Positions 1 through 7,835 of a stretch of DNA of 64,000 nt are shown piece by piece. This DNA comes from Vulcanimicrobiota bacterium (GTDB lineage Bacteria; Vulcanimicrobiota; Vulcanimicrobiia; Vulcanimicrobiales; Vulcanimicrobiaceae): the NCBI GenBank assembly GCA_003151115.1, contig PLWS01000002.1, positions 682,001 through 746,000 of the forward strand, given 5' to 3'. A model generated the notes under the pieces. It did no database searches. It was not told where the DNA came from and saw only the letters and a list, made by a program, of their open reading frames with translations. A program made the translations under genes and the position numbers. Positions within the stretch are counted from its first letter, which is position 1; each line of letters opens with the position of its first letter.

Positions 1-1178
1 CCCGCGTCGATGCGTCCGCGCAAAGCGTGGAAGAAGAAGCCGAGTACGAGCGCGACGACGATGTCGACGGGCAGACTGAAACGCGCTTCCATCGTGCGCG
101 ACAAAAACAAGTCGAGTAGCGCGAAGATGCCGACGATCGCGGTCGTCAGCAAGCCGTATGCCAGCGTCCGGCTGACGACGAAATTGATGTCGATGACCCG
201 TTCGCGAAAGATTGCGTAAGTGACCGTTAATGGAAAGATGATCTGAGACGCATCTATCACGGTGTGAAAGGCATATGACTCGTACGCCGGCCAAAGCAGC
301 GCATCGATCGCGTCAACGATAATCCATAGGATGAACCCGGCCGCGATCCAATGCAGGCGCTGTCGCAGCCGAAGCGCGACGTGCATATAGGCGTAAACAA
401 GTCCGGCCAGCGCGAGCGCCGCCGCTGCGATCTCGCAAAACGCGGCGAGCGCAGGCCAGCTGCCGTTCCCAGCCAGCTCGGGGTGCGCCAATTGCGGCGC
501 TACTTCGATAACGCCGAGAAGGAACGTGACGCCCAAAGCGGCCCAAATCCAAGGCGTGAACGCGCGCCGCGCAAGGCTGAACGCAAACAAGACTAAGCCT
601 ATTTTGGGGAGTATGATACCGAATGTTATGAAGCCCAGAGATAGCGCCGCGTCCGTATTCCAATCGCTTGAAAAACGCGACGTGGAAACGGAGTTGGGCG
701 GCGAGCCGCCGGCGGTTAGTGAAAACAAAAAGAAGCCCCACGTGATTGGGCTCGGCCGCAGGAGAACCAGGAAAACACCGATCAGCATCGGGATGAAAAA
801 CACGACCTCGCGAATGATGATGAACGCAGAAGCCGTAGCCTCGGGAACTGCCACGAGCGTCGCCCGGTGATAATTGCGGCCGTGCCAAAAACCGATCTGC
901 GCCGTATCGCCGGGAGAGGGCAGATAGCCGCCGATAACCGCCGAGCGTTGGGGTGACGTCAGCCGCGAAAGGTCGAGGCGATCTCCCGCGCGGATCCCTG
1001 CGCGCGACGCAGGCAGATCCGGCGTCACTATGGTCGCGATCGTCCCATCCGTCCGAAAACCGATGTCTCCATTCGGATAACCCATTGTCCGAACGAGATC
1101 CGGCAAGTTCATAACGCAGAAAAACAGCGCCAAGCCGATGACCGTAAAAATGCGCAAAGCGGCGTGAGAAGGCTTCAT
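1..1178 (-). CDS. PDZ-domain multi-helix membrane protein, likely sensor (3' end outside window)
   Basis: Partial gene: about 392 codons are open from ATG 1178, which has GGAGG five bases upstream, and no stop occurs before the window edge. Residues about 10-25 are one hydrophobic segment. Residues about 35-100 look like an extracytoplasmic PDZ-type domain (key stretch ASRAGIRAGDRL). About six further membrane helices follow. Near the edge the sequence FRERVIDINFVVSRTLAYG and a final helix pair resemble the membrane part of sensors that carry a cytosolic output domain. That output domain would lie outside the window, so a sensor role is inference. It is transcribed divergently from the small surface protein at 1291. 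Confidence 0.7.
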   Translation of the reverse strand, partial: MKPSHAALRIFTVIGLALFFCVMNLPDLVRTMGYPNGDIGFRTDGTIATIVTPDLPASRAGIRAGDRLDLSRLTSPQRSAVIGGYLPSPGDTAQIGFWHGRNYHRATLVAVPEATASAFIIIREVVFFIPMLIGVFLVLLRPSPITWGFFLFSLTAGGSPPNSVSTSRFSSDWNTDAALSLGFITFGIILPKIGLVLFAFSLARRAFTPWIWAALGVTFLLGVIEVAPQLAHPELAGNGSWPALAAFCEIAAAALALAGLVYAYMHVALRLRQRLHWIAAGFILWIIVDAIDALLWPAYESYAFHTVIDASQIIFPLTVTYAIFRERVIDINFVVSRTLAYGLLTTAIVGIFALLDLFLSRTMEARFSLPVDIVVALVLGFFFHALRGRIDA

Positions 1179-1290
1179 AAGATCCTCCGAGCGTACGTTC
1201 TTAGCGAGCGGGCGGTTAGCTCCCGTTCGTCAACCTTGCTTGGCGGGTAAGAAGCAGCATCACCGCCTTTGCTTTGGGAGGAGTTACTAG

Positions 1291-1587
1291 ATGACAGTTT
1301 CCATCGGGAAAGTCGCCGCCGGCGCAATTTTCGCGGCGGCTCTTGCGATGACACCGGGTCCGGCGTTCGCGCAGTACGCGCAGGCGACCACGGCCGCCAG
1401 CCCCGCTGCCAGTCCGGTCGCGAGTCCGGCCACCTCGACCACAACGACGGGAGCGACGACGACCACTTCGGCCGTCACCAACAATCCGCAAACCGGATGG
1501 TGGGGATTGCTGGGTCTGGCCGGGTTACTCGGTTTGCTGGGGATGCGCCGCGACACGTCGGTCACGACTTACGATACGCGTCCTTAA
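1291..1587 (+). CDS. Small secreted protein with WGxxGxxG-type C-terminal membrane anchor
   Basis: 98 residues. An N-terminal signal peptide (about 1-27, ending PAFA-Q) is followed by a low-complexity Ala/Ser/Pro/Thr linker with repeated AASP/VASP units. The end is a short C-terminal anchor with the sequence WWGLLGLAGLLGLLGMRR. This tripartite end (WGxxGxxG, hydrophobic helix, basic residues) matches the known WGxxGxxG-anchored family of small surface proteins. No catalytic domain is present. A strong Shine-Dalgarno, GGGAGGAG, lies just upstream of ATG 1291. The stop codon TAA directly abuts the stop codon of convergent selD (TAACTAG). The function of the family is not known to me. Confidence 0.75.
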   Translation: MTVSIGKVAAGAIFAAALAMTPGPAFAQYAQATTAASPAASPVASPATSTTTTGATTTTSAVTNNPQTGWWGLLGLAGLLGLLGMRRDTSVTTYDTRP

Positions 1588-2631
1588 CTAGTCGACGATC
1601 AAAATCACGGGTTCGGGCGTAAGCGATCCGATTTCGCTTGCGCCGCCGAGCCCGGCTTTTTTTAGCGCGTGCACGAGTTCGGTGGAGCGTTCGGGCGGCA
1701 CTGCGAGCAGCAATCCGCCCGACGTTTGCGCGTCGCACAGCGCGAGCCGCTGCGCCATGCTAACGCTATCTGAAAATTGGACACCGTTTTCCAAAGCCAG
1801 CCGGTAGTTCGTCCGCGTTCCGCCGGGAACCGCATCCGCTTGCGCGAGGCGGTCAACTTCGTCGAACAGCGTAACGGCGTGCGCCGAGATCTCGGCGCCC
1901 GTTCCGCCCGAAGTCATCTCGCAGAGATGGCCGATCAGTCCGAACCCCGTGACGTCCGTGGCGGCATGCACCTCAAACTGTGCGGCGATCTCCGCCGCTT
2001 CGCGATTCAGCATTAACATCGAATCGATTGCGGGCTGCAGCGCGGCGTCGTCGATCTCGTCGTTACGCCGAGCGGTCGTCAGGATTCCGGTGCCGATCGG
2101 TTTGGTCAGTACCAGCGCGTCGCCGGGTTTTCCGGTGTTGTTCCGCCAGATGCGATCGGGGTGCGCAACGCCGCTGACCGCGAGTCCGTATTTCGGCTCG
2201 TCATCTTTGATCGTATGACCGCCGATGATCGCGATGCCGGCTTCACGCGCCTTTTCAGCGCCGCCGCCCAAAATCGCGGCGATAACGCCCACATCCATAT
2301 TTTCGGGAAACGCGCCGATTGCCAGCGCCGCTATCGGACGCGCGCCCATCGCATAGATATCCGAAAGCGCGTTGGCCGCTGCGATCTGTCCGTACGTACG
2401 CGGATCGTCGACGATCGGTGTAAAAAAATCCAGCGTTTGCACGAGCGCGAGCTCGTCGCTCAGCCGGTAGACGCCGGCATCATCTGCCGTTGCGCTGCCG
2501 ACCAGCACGTTCGGATCGTCGATCTTGGGCAGCTCGCGCAGGACCTGCGCGAGGACGGCGGCGTCCATCTTGGACGCTCAACCCGCGCAGCTGGAAAGAT
2601 GCGTTAGCCGGAAGATATCGGCTCTCGTCAT
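1588..2631 (-). CDS. selD: Selenide, water dikinase, predicted selenoprotein with TGA-encoded Sec18
   Basis: SelD makes selenophosphate from selenide and ATP, the selenium donor for Sec-tRNA and selenouridine. From ATG 2568 the 326-residue frame is clearly SelD (DPNVLVG, GGHTIKDDEPKYGLAV, TDVTGFGLIGHL) but lacks the N-terminal catalytic Cys/Sec-x-x-Lys. The frame continues upstream through TGA 2578-2580 to ATG 2631 and encodes RLTHLSSCAGUASK. This aligns with E. coli RLTQYSHGAGCGCK, putting the TGA at the catalytic position and Lys21 at the conserved lysine. A SECIS-like hairpin follows the TGA (separate entry). I therefore annotate 347 residues including Sec18. Only 36 bases separate it from divergent psuK. 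The assignment to SelD is near certain; Sec decoding is a strong inference. Confidence 0.9.
2533..2553 (-). promoter_or_regulatory. Bacterial SECIS-like hairpin downstream of the selD TGA
   Basis: On the selD strand CTCGCGCA pairs perfectly with TGCGCGAG across the loop GGUCC (8 bp; a ninth G-C pair is possible, leaving a GUC loop). The apical GCA-GGUC-C-UGC closely resembles the SelB-recognised tip of the E. coli fdhF SECIS (GCA-GGUC-UGC). The GGUC begins 32 bases after the TGA, inside the range I recall for bacterial SECIS models (roughly 16-37 bases). It lies wholly within coding sequence, as bacterial SECIS elements do. I judged pairing by eye only. Confidence 0.7.
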
Positions 2632-2640
2632 GCATGGCTC

Positions 2641-2658
2641 TTCGCGCCGCCGCGCGAA
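2641..2658. repeat. Inverted repeat in the selD/psuK divergent intergenic gap
   Basis: TTCGCGC and GCGCGAA form a perfect 7-bp inverted repeat with a 4-base spacer, filling half of the 36-base gap between the divergent selD (ATG 2631) and psuK (ATG 2668). It could be an operator or a leader hairpin. No known regulator site is recognised, and in GC-rich DNA it may be chance. Confidence 0.35.
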
Positions 2659-2667
2659 GCGCCTCGC

Positions 2668-3585
2668 ATGCAGGTCACAAGCATCGGCGGCGCATGCATC
2701 GATCGCAGCTATCGCGTTGCGGGCACAGCGGTGCGCGGCTCGTCGAACCCGGCGACCCGCGCGCTTCCACTCTTCGGCGGCGTCGCGCGCAACGTGAGCG
2801 AGAATTTGGCGCGGCTGGGGACCGCATCCGCGCTTTTGACCGTAGTGGGCAAGGATACGTTGGGCGAAGCGCTACTCGACGAGCTTCGCGCGGCCGGCGT
2901 CAACGTCGATCTCGCGAAAACCATCGAAGGGTCGTCCGACGAATACGCGGCTATTCTCGAGCGCGGCGAATTGGCGTTGGGCGCGGCCGACATGCGCGCG
3001 ATTGAAAGCCTGACGGTCGGGGACCTCGACCGCCGCTGGGAAACGATCACCGGATCGGAATGGCTGTTCGTGGATTGCAACGTCAGCGCCGGCGTGTTGC
3101 AGGCGTGTCTGGCGCGCCGCTCGATCGCGCGATACAAACTCGCGGTCGACGCGGTCAGCGAGCCGAAGGCGAAGCGGTTGCCGGCGCGGCTCGACCCTAT
3201 CGACGTGCTCTTTATAAATGAAGGCGAAGCGTCGGCCTATCTCGGCGAGGACGGCGGCGCGCCGCCGGAAGAGCTTGCGGGCGGTTTGCTATCGCGCGGG
3301 GCACGCTCCGTCGTACTCACGGGCGGAGACCGCGGCATGATCTGCGGCGATGCAACTGCGCTCGTACATATTCCCGCAGCTCCGGCGAAGCGAGTCTGCG
3401 CGACCGGAGCCGGTGACGCGCTCGTCGCCGGTACGCTGTGGAGATTGATGGCCGGTGACGGTTTGCACGACGCCGCTCGCGCCGGCGCCGAACTGGCGGC
3501 GCTGACGCTGCAGACCGACCGAAGCGTTCGCGCCGATCTTTCGCCCGAGCTCTTGGACCGGCAGACCGCAGCGCGCTCGCTATGA
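2668..3585 (+). CDS. psuK: PfkB-family carbohydrate kinase, likely pseudouridine kinase
   Basis: 305 residues, the usual length for ribokinase-like PfkB kinases. The N-terminus (SIGGACIDRSYR) and GGVARNVSENLARLG are the first PfkB signature. The C-terminal RVCATGAGDALVAGTLWRL contains the second signature, with the catalytic Asp in GAGD. PsuK phosphorylates pseudouridine to pseudouridine 5'-phosphate in the cytoplasm. PfkB members differ in substrate, so the specificity rests on the neighbour: the stop overlaps the start of psuG (ATGA at 3582-3585), giving a translationally coupled kinase-glycosidase pair as in known pseudouridine catabolic operons. Confidence 0.88.
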   Translation: MQVTSIGGACIDRSYRVAGTAVRGSSNPATRALPLFGGVARNVSENLARLGTASALLTVVGKDTLGEALLDELRAAGVNVDLAKTIEGSSDEYAAILERGELALGAADMRAIESLTVGDLDRRWETITGSEWLFVDCNVSAGVLQACLARRSIARYKLAVDAVSEPKAKRLPARLDPIDVLFINEGEASAYLGEDGGAPPEELAGGLLSRGARSVVLTGGDRGMICGDATALVHIPAAPAKRVCATGAGDALVAGTLWRLMAGDGLHDAARAGAELAALTLQTDRSVRADLSPELLDRQTAARSL

Positions 3586-4505
3586 GGGAGCTCCCGGAGT
3601 ATTTCGACGTTGCCGCCGACGTTGCGAATGCGCTTTCGAGCGGAGCGCCGGTCGTCGCGCTCGAGAGCACGATCGTTTCGCACGGGATGCCGTACCCGGA
3701 GAACCTGGAGACAGCGCTTGCGGTCGAACGCATCGTTCGCAAAAGCGGCGCGGTGCCCGCGACGATCGCCGTAGTCGGCGGGCGCGTGAAGATCGGTTTA
3801 AGCGAAGATGAATTGGAACGCTTAGGGCGCGCGAGCGACGTCTTAAAGCTCAGTCGCGCAGATTTGCCGCATGCTGTCGCGAGTCGCCACGACGGCGCGA
3901 CGACGGTTGCCGCGACCATGCTGCTCGCCGATCTGGCCGGAGTGCGCGTCTTTGCGACCGGCGGGATCGGAGGCGTGCATCGCGGATCCGAACGAACGCT
4001 CGATATATCCGCGGATTTATACGAACTCGCGCGCACGCCGGTTACGGTCATCTGTGCGGGCGCGAAGGCGCTGCTCGATTTGCCGGGGACGCTTGAGGTA
4101 CTCGAAACGCTCGGCGTTCCGGCGATCGTCTACCGCAGCGATGAGTTTCCCGCATTTTGGAGCCGCGAGAGCGGCTTGCCGGCGCCTCTCCGCTACGACT
4201 CGGCGGCGGAGATCGCGCGGTTCGTTCAAACGCAGCGCACGCTCGGCTTGCGTTCCGGCGCACTCGTCGCCAATCCGATCGAAGCGGCCGACGAAATACC
4301 GCGTTCGGAAATGGAGCCGTGCATCGCCGCCGCGGCCGCTGAAGCCCAGGAGGCGGGAATCCGCGGCAAGGCCGTCACGCCGTGGCTGCTCGAGCGCATC
4401 GGCCGGCTGACGTCGGGGCGCAGCCTGGCGGCCAACGTCGCGCTGGTCAAGAACAACGCCCGCCTGGCGGCTGAAATCGCGGCGTTCATGGCGAATACCG
4501 CGTGA
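3582..4505 (+). CDS. psuG: Pseudouridine-5'-phosphate glycosidase
   Basis: 307 residues, full length for the family. It cleaves the C-glycosidic bond of pseudouridine 5'-phosphate to uracil and ribose 5-phosphate. Family-typical stretches are ALESTIVSHGMPYPENLETA near the N-terminus, ATIAVVGGRVKIGLS, FATGGIGGVHRG and ANPIEAADEIP. The final part, TPWLLERIGRLTSGRSLAAN, is also characteristic. It overlaps psuK by four bases, so the two form one operon. The next gene starts two bases after its stop, so that regulator may be co-transcribed although its job looks unrelated. Confidence 0.95.
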   Translation: MRELPEYFDVAADVANALSSGAPVVALESTIVSHGMPYPENLETALAVERIVRKSGAVPATIAVVGGRVKIGLSEDELERLGRASDVLKLSRADLPHAVASRHDGATTVAATMLLADLAGVRVFATGGIGGVHRGSERTLDISADLYELARTPVTVICAGAKALLDLPGTLEVLETLGVPAIVYRSDEFPAFWSRESGLPAPLRYDSAAEIARFVQTQRTLGLRSGALVANPIEAADEIPRSEMEPCIAAAAAEAQEAGIRGKAVTPWLLERIGRLTSGRSLAANVALVKNNARLAAEIAAFMANTA

Positions 4506-4506
4506 C

Positions 4507-6405
4507 TTGCCACTCGTACGCTCGAAGATCCAGTCGAAGGCGATTCTTTTAAGCATCGTTCCGTTGGCGTTTCTGCTCGTCTTTTTGGGCGTCGTCGTGC
4601 TGCTCAATATTCGGGCTTCCGAGATGACGGTTTGGACCCGGCACGCCGCTGCGGTTCTCGACCGGTCCGACGCAATGTTTACCTCGATTGGGAGCGCGAA
4701 CCAGGCTGCGGTCGACTATACGCTGCACCCCAATCGCACTACGCTGAAAGCCTACCAGCTGCGGTCGGCGGCGGCCGGCATTCAGGCTCGTCAGCTCGTG
4801 CAGATGGCCGACGCGCCGGCACAGAAAATGCGCGCCGCGCAATATGCGGCGTTATCCGGACGCATCTTGTCCCTGATCGGCCAGTATGTCGCCGACGTAC
4901 GAAGCGGACATCCCGCGAACGGACGCGCACTGGCCGCGACGCCCGCAACGCGCGCGCTCGGAACGAATTTTCAAGCCGCAAAGGCAAACTTCGATCGCTC
5001 CGAGCGGCAGTTGATCAGCACGCGTTTCCGCGAGCTGCGCGATCAAATCAATCTCTACGGCTACTTGCTGCTCGGCCTGACCTTCGTCGGCACCATTCTC
5101 ACGCTGCTGACGACCGGCCGTTTCGGCGTAAGCATTGCCAGCCGCTTGCGTACGCTGGCGCAAAACGCGGAAAGACTCGGTGCCGGTCAATCGACCACGC
5201 CGGTGCGCGGCAACGACGAGATCGCCGAGCTGGATCGCATCTATCACGAAATGGCACAGCGCATACACGATACGCTTTCGGCCTACCGGCGCGAGCATTA
5301 CATCGCCTCCACGCTGCAGCGGGCGCTGCTTCCCCAGGAATTGCCGCGGGTTTCGGGTCTGCGCGTGGACACGGCATATGCGGCTGCCGCGCACGCCGCC
5401 GAGATCGGCGGCGACTGGTATGACGTTTTTAAAGTTGACGAAGCGCTCGTTGGAATCAGCGTCGGCGACGTAGCCGGTCATGGATTGCGCGCCGCGGCAA
5501 TCATGGGTTCGGTCCGGCAAGCCATCCGTATCGGTGCACGCGTTACCAGCGAACCCGGGAGTGTGCTCGAACGCGTCAACAAAGCGCTCTGCGCCGACGA
5601 AGCCGGCGTGATCGTGACGGCGTTTTTTGCGACGATCGATATGCGCACCGGCCATTCGCGGTATGCCGTGGCCGGTCATCCGCTGCCGCTGGTCGTCCAT
5701 TCCGGAACGCACGTCGAGCAGTTGAAAGGCGAAGGGCTTATTCTCGGCGTCGAACCCGGCACGGAATACCGCACGTTCGATGTAGATTTGCGCACCGGCG
5801 AAGCGCTCGTCGGCTTTACCGACGGGCTCATAGAAGTGCACCGGGATTACTTCAAAGGCATGACCGACTTGATCGAAGCGGTCAAGACGGAGTATGCCGC
5901 AATGTCGGCAGAAAACATCGCCGAGCGAATAAAAGATCGCATTCTCGCCCACGTCGATCCGGTCGATGATTCGGCCGTCCTGTTCGTGGGCATCACAAAT
6001 CTTGGCGTGAACGGAACACCTCAAAAGAAAACGTGGAAGCTGGATGTGCGCGAACAGGGAGCTGCCTACCGCGTGCGCCGTGCCGTGTTATGGGATCTGT
6101 CGGCGCGTATCCGCCCCGGCTCGGACCTGTCGGGCGTCGAGTTGATCCTCGGAGAACTGCTGAGCAACGTCGCGCAGCACACCTCCGGCAAAGCGGAGGT
6201 CAGCCTCGAGTTTCACGACGGCGAAGCTCGCCTCTCGGTTAAGGACCAAGGCAAGCCCTTTGAAAACGAAGATGGCGCGATGCCTGACGCGCTCTCAGCG
6301 AGCGGCCGGGGCTTGCACCTCGTGCGAAGCTTAGCGCGTTCGGTTGAGTTCCACCATAACGGCGGCAACAGTGTCGCCGTGATCTTGCCGGTAAGCTTCG
6401 CGTAA
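4507..6405 (+). CDS. Membrane PP2C/SpoIIE phosphatase fused to an anti-sigma-factor-type HATPase
   Basis: 632 residues from TTG 4507. Helix about 12-33, extracytoplasmic segment to about 185, second helix about 190-212, then a HAMP-like region to about 270. The SpoIIE/PP2C domain (about 290-490) shows its metal-binding acids in IGGDWYDVF, VGDVAGHG, GFTDGLIE and DDSAVLF. A RsbW-like GHKL ATPase (about 510-630) has the N-box ELLSNVAQH and the G-box SGRGLHLVRSLA. In partner switching such phosphatases dephosphorylate an STAS anti-anti-sigma factor and such kinases bind sigma factors; here both activities sit in one chain. The partner protein is not in the window. It follows psuG by one base. Confidence 0.88.
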   Translation: MPLVRSKIQSKAILLSIVPLAFLLVFLGVVVLLNIRASEMTVWTRHAAAVLDRSDAMFTSIGSANQAAVDYTLHPNRTTLKAYQLRSAAAGIQARQLVQMADAPAQKMRAAQYAALSGRILSLIGQYVADVRSGHPANGRALAATPATRALGTNFQAAKANFDRSERQLISTRFRELRDQINLYGYLLLGLTFVGTILTLLTTGRFGVSIASRLRTLAQNAERLGAGQSTTPVRGNDEIAELDRIYHEMAQRIHDTLSAYRREHYIASTLQRALLPQELPRVSGLRVDTAYAAAAHAAEIGGDWYDVFKVDEALVGISVGDVAGHGLRAAAIMGSVRQAIRIGARVTSEPGSVLERVNKALCADEAGVIVTAFFATIDMRTGHSRYAVAGHPLPLVVHSGTHVEQLKGEGLILGVEPGTEYRTFDVDLRTGEALVGFTDGLIEVHRDYFKGMTDLIEAVKTEYAAMSAENIAERIKDRILAHVDPVDDSAVLFVGITNLGVNGTPQKKTWKLDVREQGAAYRVRRAVLWDLSARIRPGSDLSGVELILGELLSNVAQHTSGKAEVSLEFHDGEARLSVKDQGKPFENEDGAMPDALSASGRGLHLVRSLARSVEFHHNGGNSVAVILPVSFA

Positions 6406-6428
6406 TTCCCGCCGAAACAACAGGAGAC

Positions 6429-6453
6429 TTGCCCGCTAAGGAAAACGGGGCAA
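6429..6453 (+). promoter_or_regulatory. Leader hairpin before the sedolisin gene
   Basis: TTGCCC (6429-6434) pairs with GGGCAA (6448-6453) around a 13-base A-rich loop. Flanking GAC and GTC could extend the stem over a bulge. It ends 14 bases before the AAGGAG ribosome-binding site at 6468-6473. I compared it mentally with cyclic-di-GMP, fluoride and preQ1 riboswitch patterns and it fits none. It may be only a structured leader. Confidence 0.3.
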
Positions 6454-6479
6454 CTAAAGTCTTCGTTAAGGAGCTTCCG

Positions 6480-7790
6480 TTGTATCAGAAATTCGCACTC
6501 TCCGTTGGAGCGGTGGCCGCCTTTGCGTTGGCCGCCTGTTCGGGTGTTTCCAACAATACGATTCCGGGCGGCGCGCAATCGATGGCGCCGCAATCCGACG
6601 TTGCCGCATCATGCGGCGAAGTGGCCGAAGGTTTCGCGCGCTGCTTCTCGCTCGTCCGTACCGACGTGGGCGGCGGCGACCCCAACGGCTACCACGGACT
6701 TTTCGGCGGCCCGCCGGTCGCCGAACCTTTGAGCGTGACGCCGGACAAGAAGCCGACTCCGAAGCCTTCCTCGACGCCCGGACCGACGCCGACTCCACCA
6801 CCGGGAAATCCGCCGGGCTACGGTCCGGCCGATCTGCAGGCGGCTTACAAGTTGCCTTCGTCGACGGCAGGCGCCGGACAGACCGTTGCGATCGTCGACG
6901 CTTTTGACGACGTGACGGCCGAACACGATCTCGCGGTGTACCGCGCGCAATTCGGATTGGCGCCGTGCACGACCGCGAACGGCTGCTTCAAGAAAGTCAA
7001 TCAGACCGGCGGCAGCACGCCGCCGACGGCAAACGCGAGCTGGGGTCAGGAGATTTCGCTGGACATCGACATGGTTTCGGCGATCTGCCCGAACTGCCAC
7101 ATCTTGCTCGTCGAATCGAATAGCGCGAGCTTCGTGGATCTCGGCACCGCCGTCAACACCGCCGCAAGCCTGGGCGCGAACGCGATCAGCAACAGCTACG
7201 GCGGAGGCGAAAGCTCCGCCGAAACGACGACCTACGACGCATACTACAACCATCCGGGACATGCCATCACCGTGAGCTCCGGCGACGGCGGCTACGGCGT
7301 CGAATATCCGGCGGCATCGCGCTATGTCACGGCCGTCGGCGGGACTTCGCTTTCGCGTGCGAGCAACGCGCGCGGCTGGACCGAGACCGTGTGGAGCGGC
7401 GCCGGATCCGGTTGCAGCGCATACGAGACCAAGCCGTCCTGGCAAACCGACACCGGCTGCGCCCGGCGAACGGTTGCCGACGTGTCGGCGGTTGCCAATC
7501 CGAGCACGGGCGTCGCGGTCTACGACAGCACCGCGTATCAAAGCCGGTCGGGCTGGATGGTTTTTGGCGGCACGAGTGTGGCGTCACCCGTTATCGCGTC
7601 GGTTTACGCGCTTGCGGGCAACGGCGGTTCGGTGAACTACGGGTCGTCTCCGTATGGTCATCTGAGCGCGCTGTTCGACGTGACGTCCGGCAGCAACGGA
7701 AGCTGTGGAAGCAGCTACCTTTGCACCGGCAAGACCGGCTACGACGGTCCGACCGGAAACGGTACGCCCAACGGCGCCGCCGCTTTCTAG
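6480..7790 (+). CDS. Sedolisin-type (S53) serine-carboxyl peptidase, lipoprotein
   Basis: I chose TTG 6480 (436 residues) because AAGGAG lies six bases upstream and it gives a clean lipoprotein signal (LAAC, lipid Cys20). The same frame is open to TTG 6429. A Pro/Thr-rich linker (about 85-115) precedes the peptidase domain. Catalytic Glu191 and Asp195 are in GQEISLDID, the oxyanion Asp269 in SSGDGGYG, and Ser366 in GGTSVASP, so the enzyme should be active. S53 enzymes are typically acid endopeptidases. The usual pro-domain of about 180 residues is absent. Two hairpins follow the stop codon. Confidence 0.9.
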   Translation: MYQKFALSVGAVAAFALAACSGVSNNTIPGGAQSMAPQSDVAASCGEVAEGFARCFSLVRTDVGGGDPNGYHGLFGGPPVAEPLSVTPDKKPTPKPSSTPGPTPTPPPGNPPGYGPADLQAAYKLPSSTAGAGQTVAIVDAFDDVTAEHDLAVYRAQFGLAPCTTANGCFKKVNQTGGSTPPTANASWGQEISLDIDMVSAICPNCHILLVESNSASFVDLGTAVNTAASLGANAISNSYGGGESSAETTTYDAYYNHPGHAITVSSGDGGYGVEYPAASRYVTAVGGTSLSRASNARGWTETVWSGAGSGCSAYETKPSWQTDTGCARRTVADVSAVANPSTGVAVYDSTAYQSRSGWMVFGGTSVASPVIASVYALAGNGGSVNYGSSPYGHLSALFDVTSGSNGSCGSSYLCTGKTGYDGPTGNGTPNGAAAF

Positions 7791-7798
7791 AAGACGCG

Positions 7799-7820
7799 GG
7801 AGGGGCCGAAAGGCCCCTCC
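7799..7820 (+). terminator. GC-rich hairpin downstream of the sedolisin gene
   Basis: GGAGGGGCC pairs perfectly with GGCCCCTCC over a GAAA tetraloop, beginning nine bases after the stop codon. No U-tract follows, so it is more likely a 3'-end stabiliser or part of a tandem terminator with the one at 7836. Confidence 0.6.
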
Positions 7821-7835
7821 TGACGAAGATTTGAG

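Noticed and set aside
1588-2568. SelD as an ordinary 326-residue protein starting at ATG 2568
   Set aside because: It would lack the catalytic Cys/Sec and the conserved lysine, while the upstream frame across the TGA encodes exactly that motif.
4852-6024. 390-codon minus-strand frame opposite the SpoIIE-type regulator
   Set aside because: Antisense artefact with no recognisable domain.
6425-6473. Cyclic-di-GMP or other known riboswitch before the sedolisin gene
   Set aside because: The stem and loop do not carry the conserved core of any class I know, so I keep it only as an unassigned hairpin.
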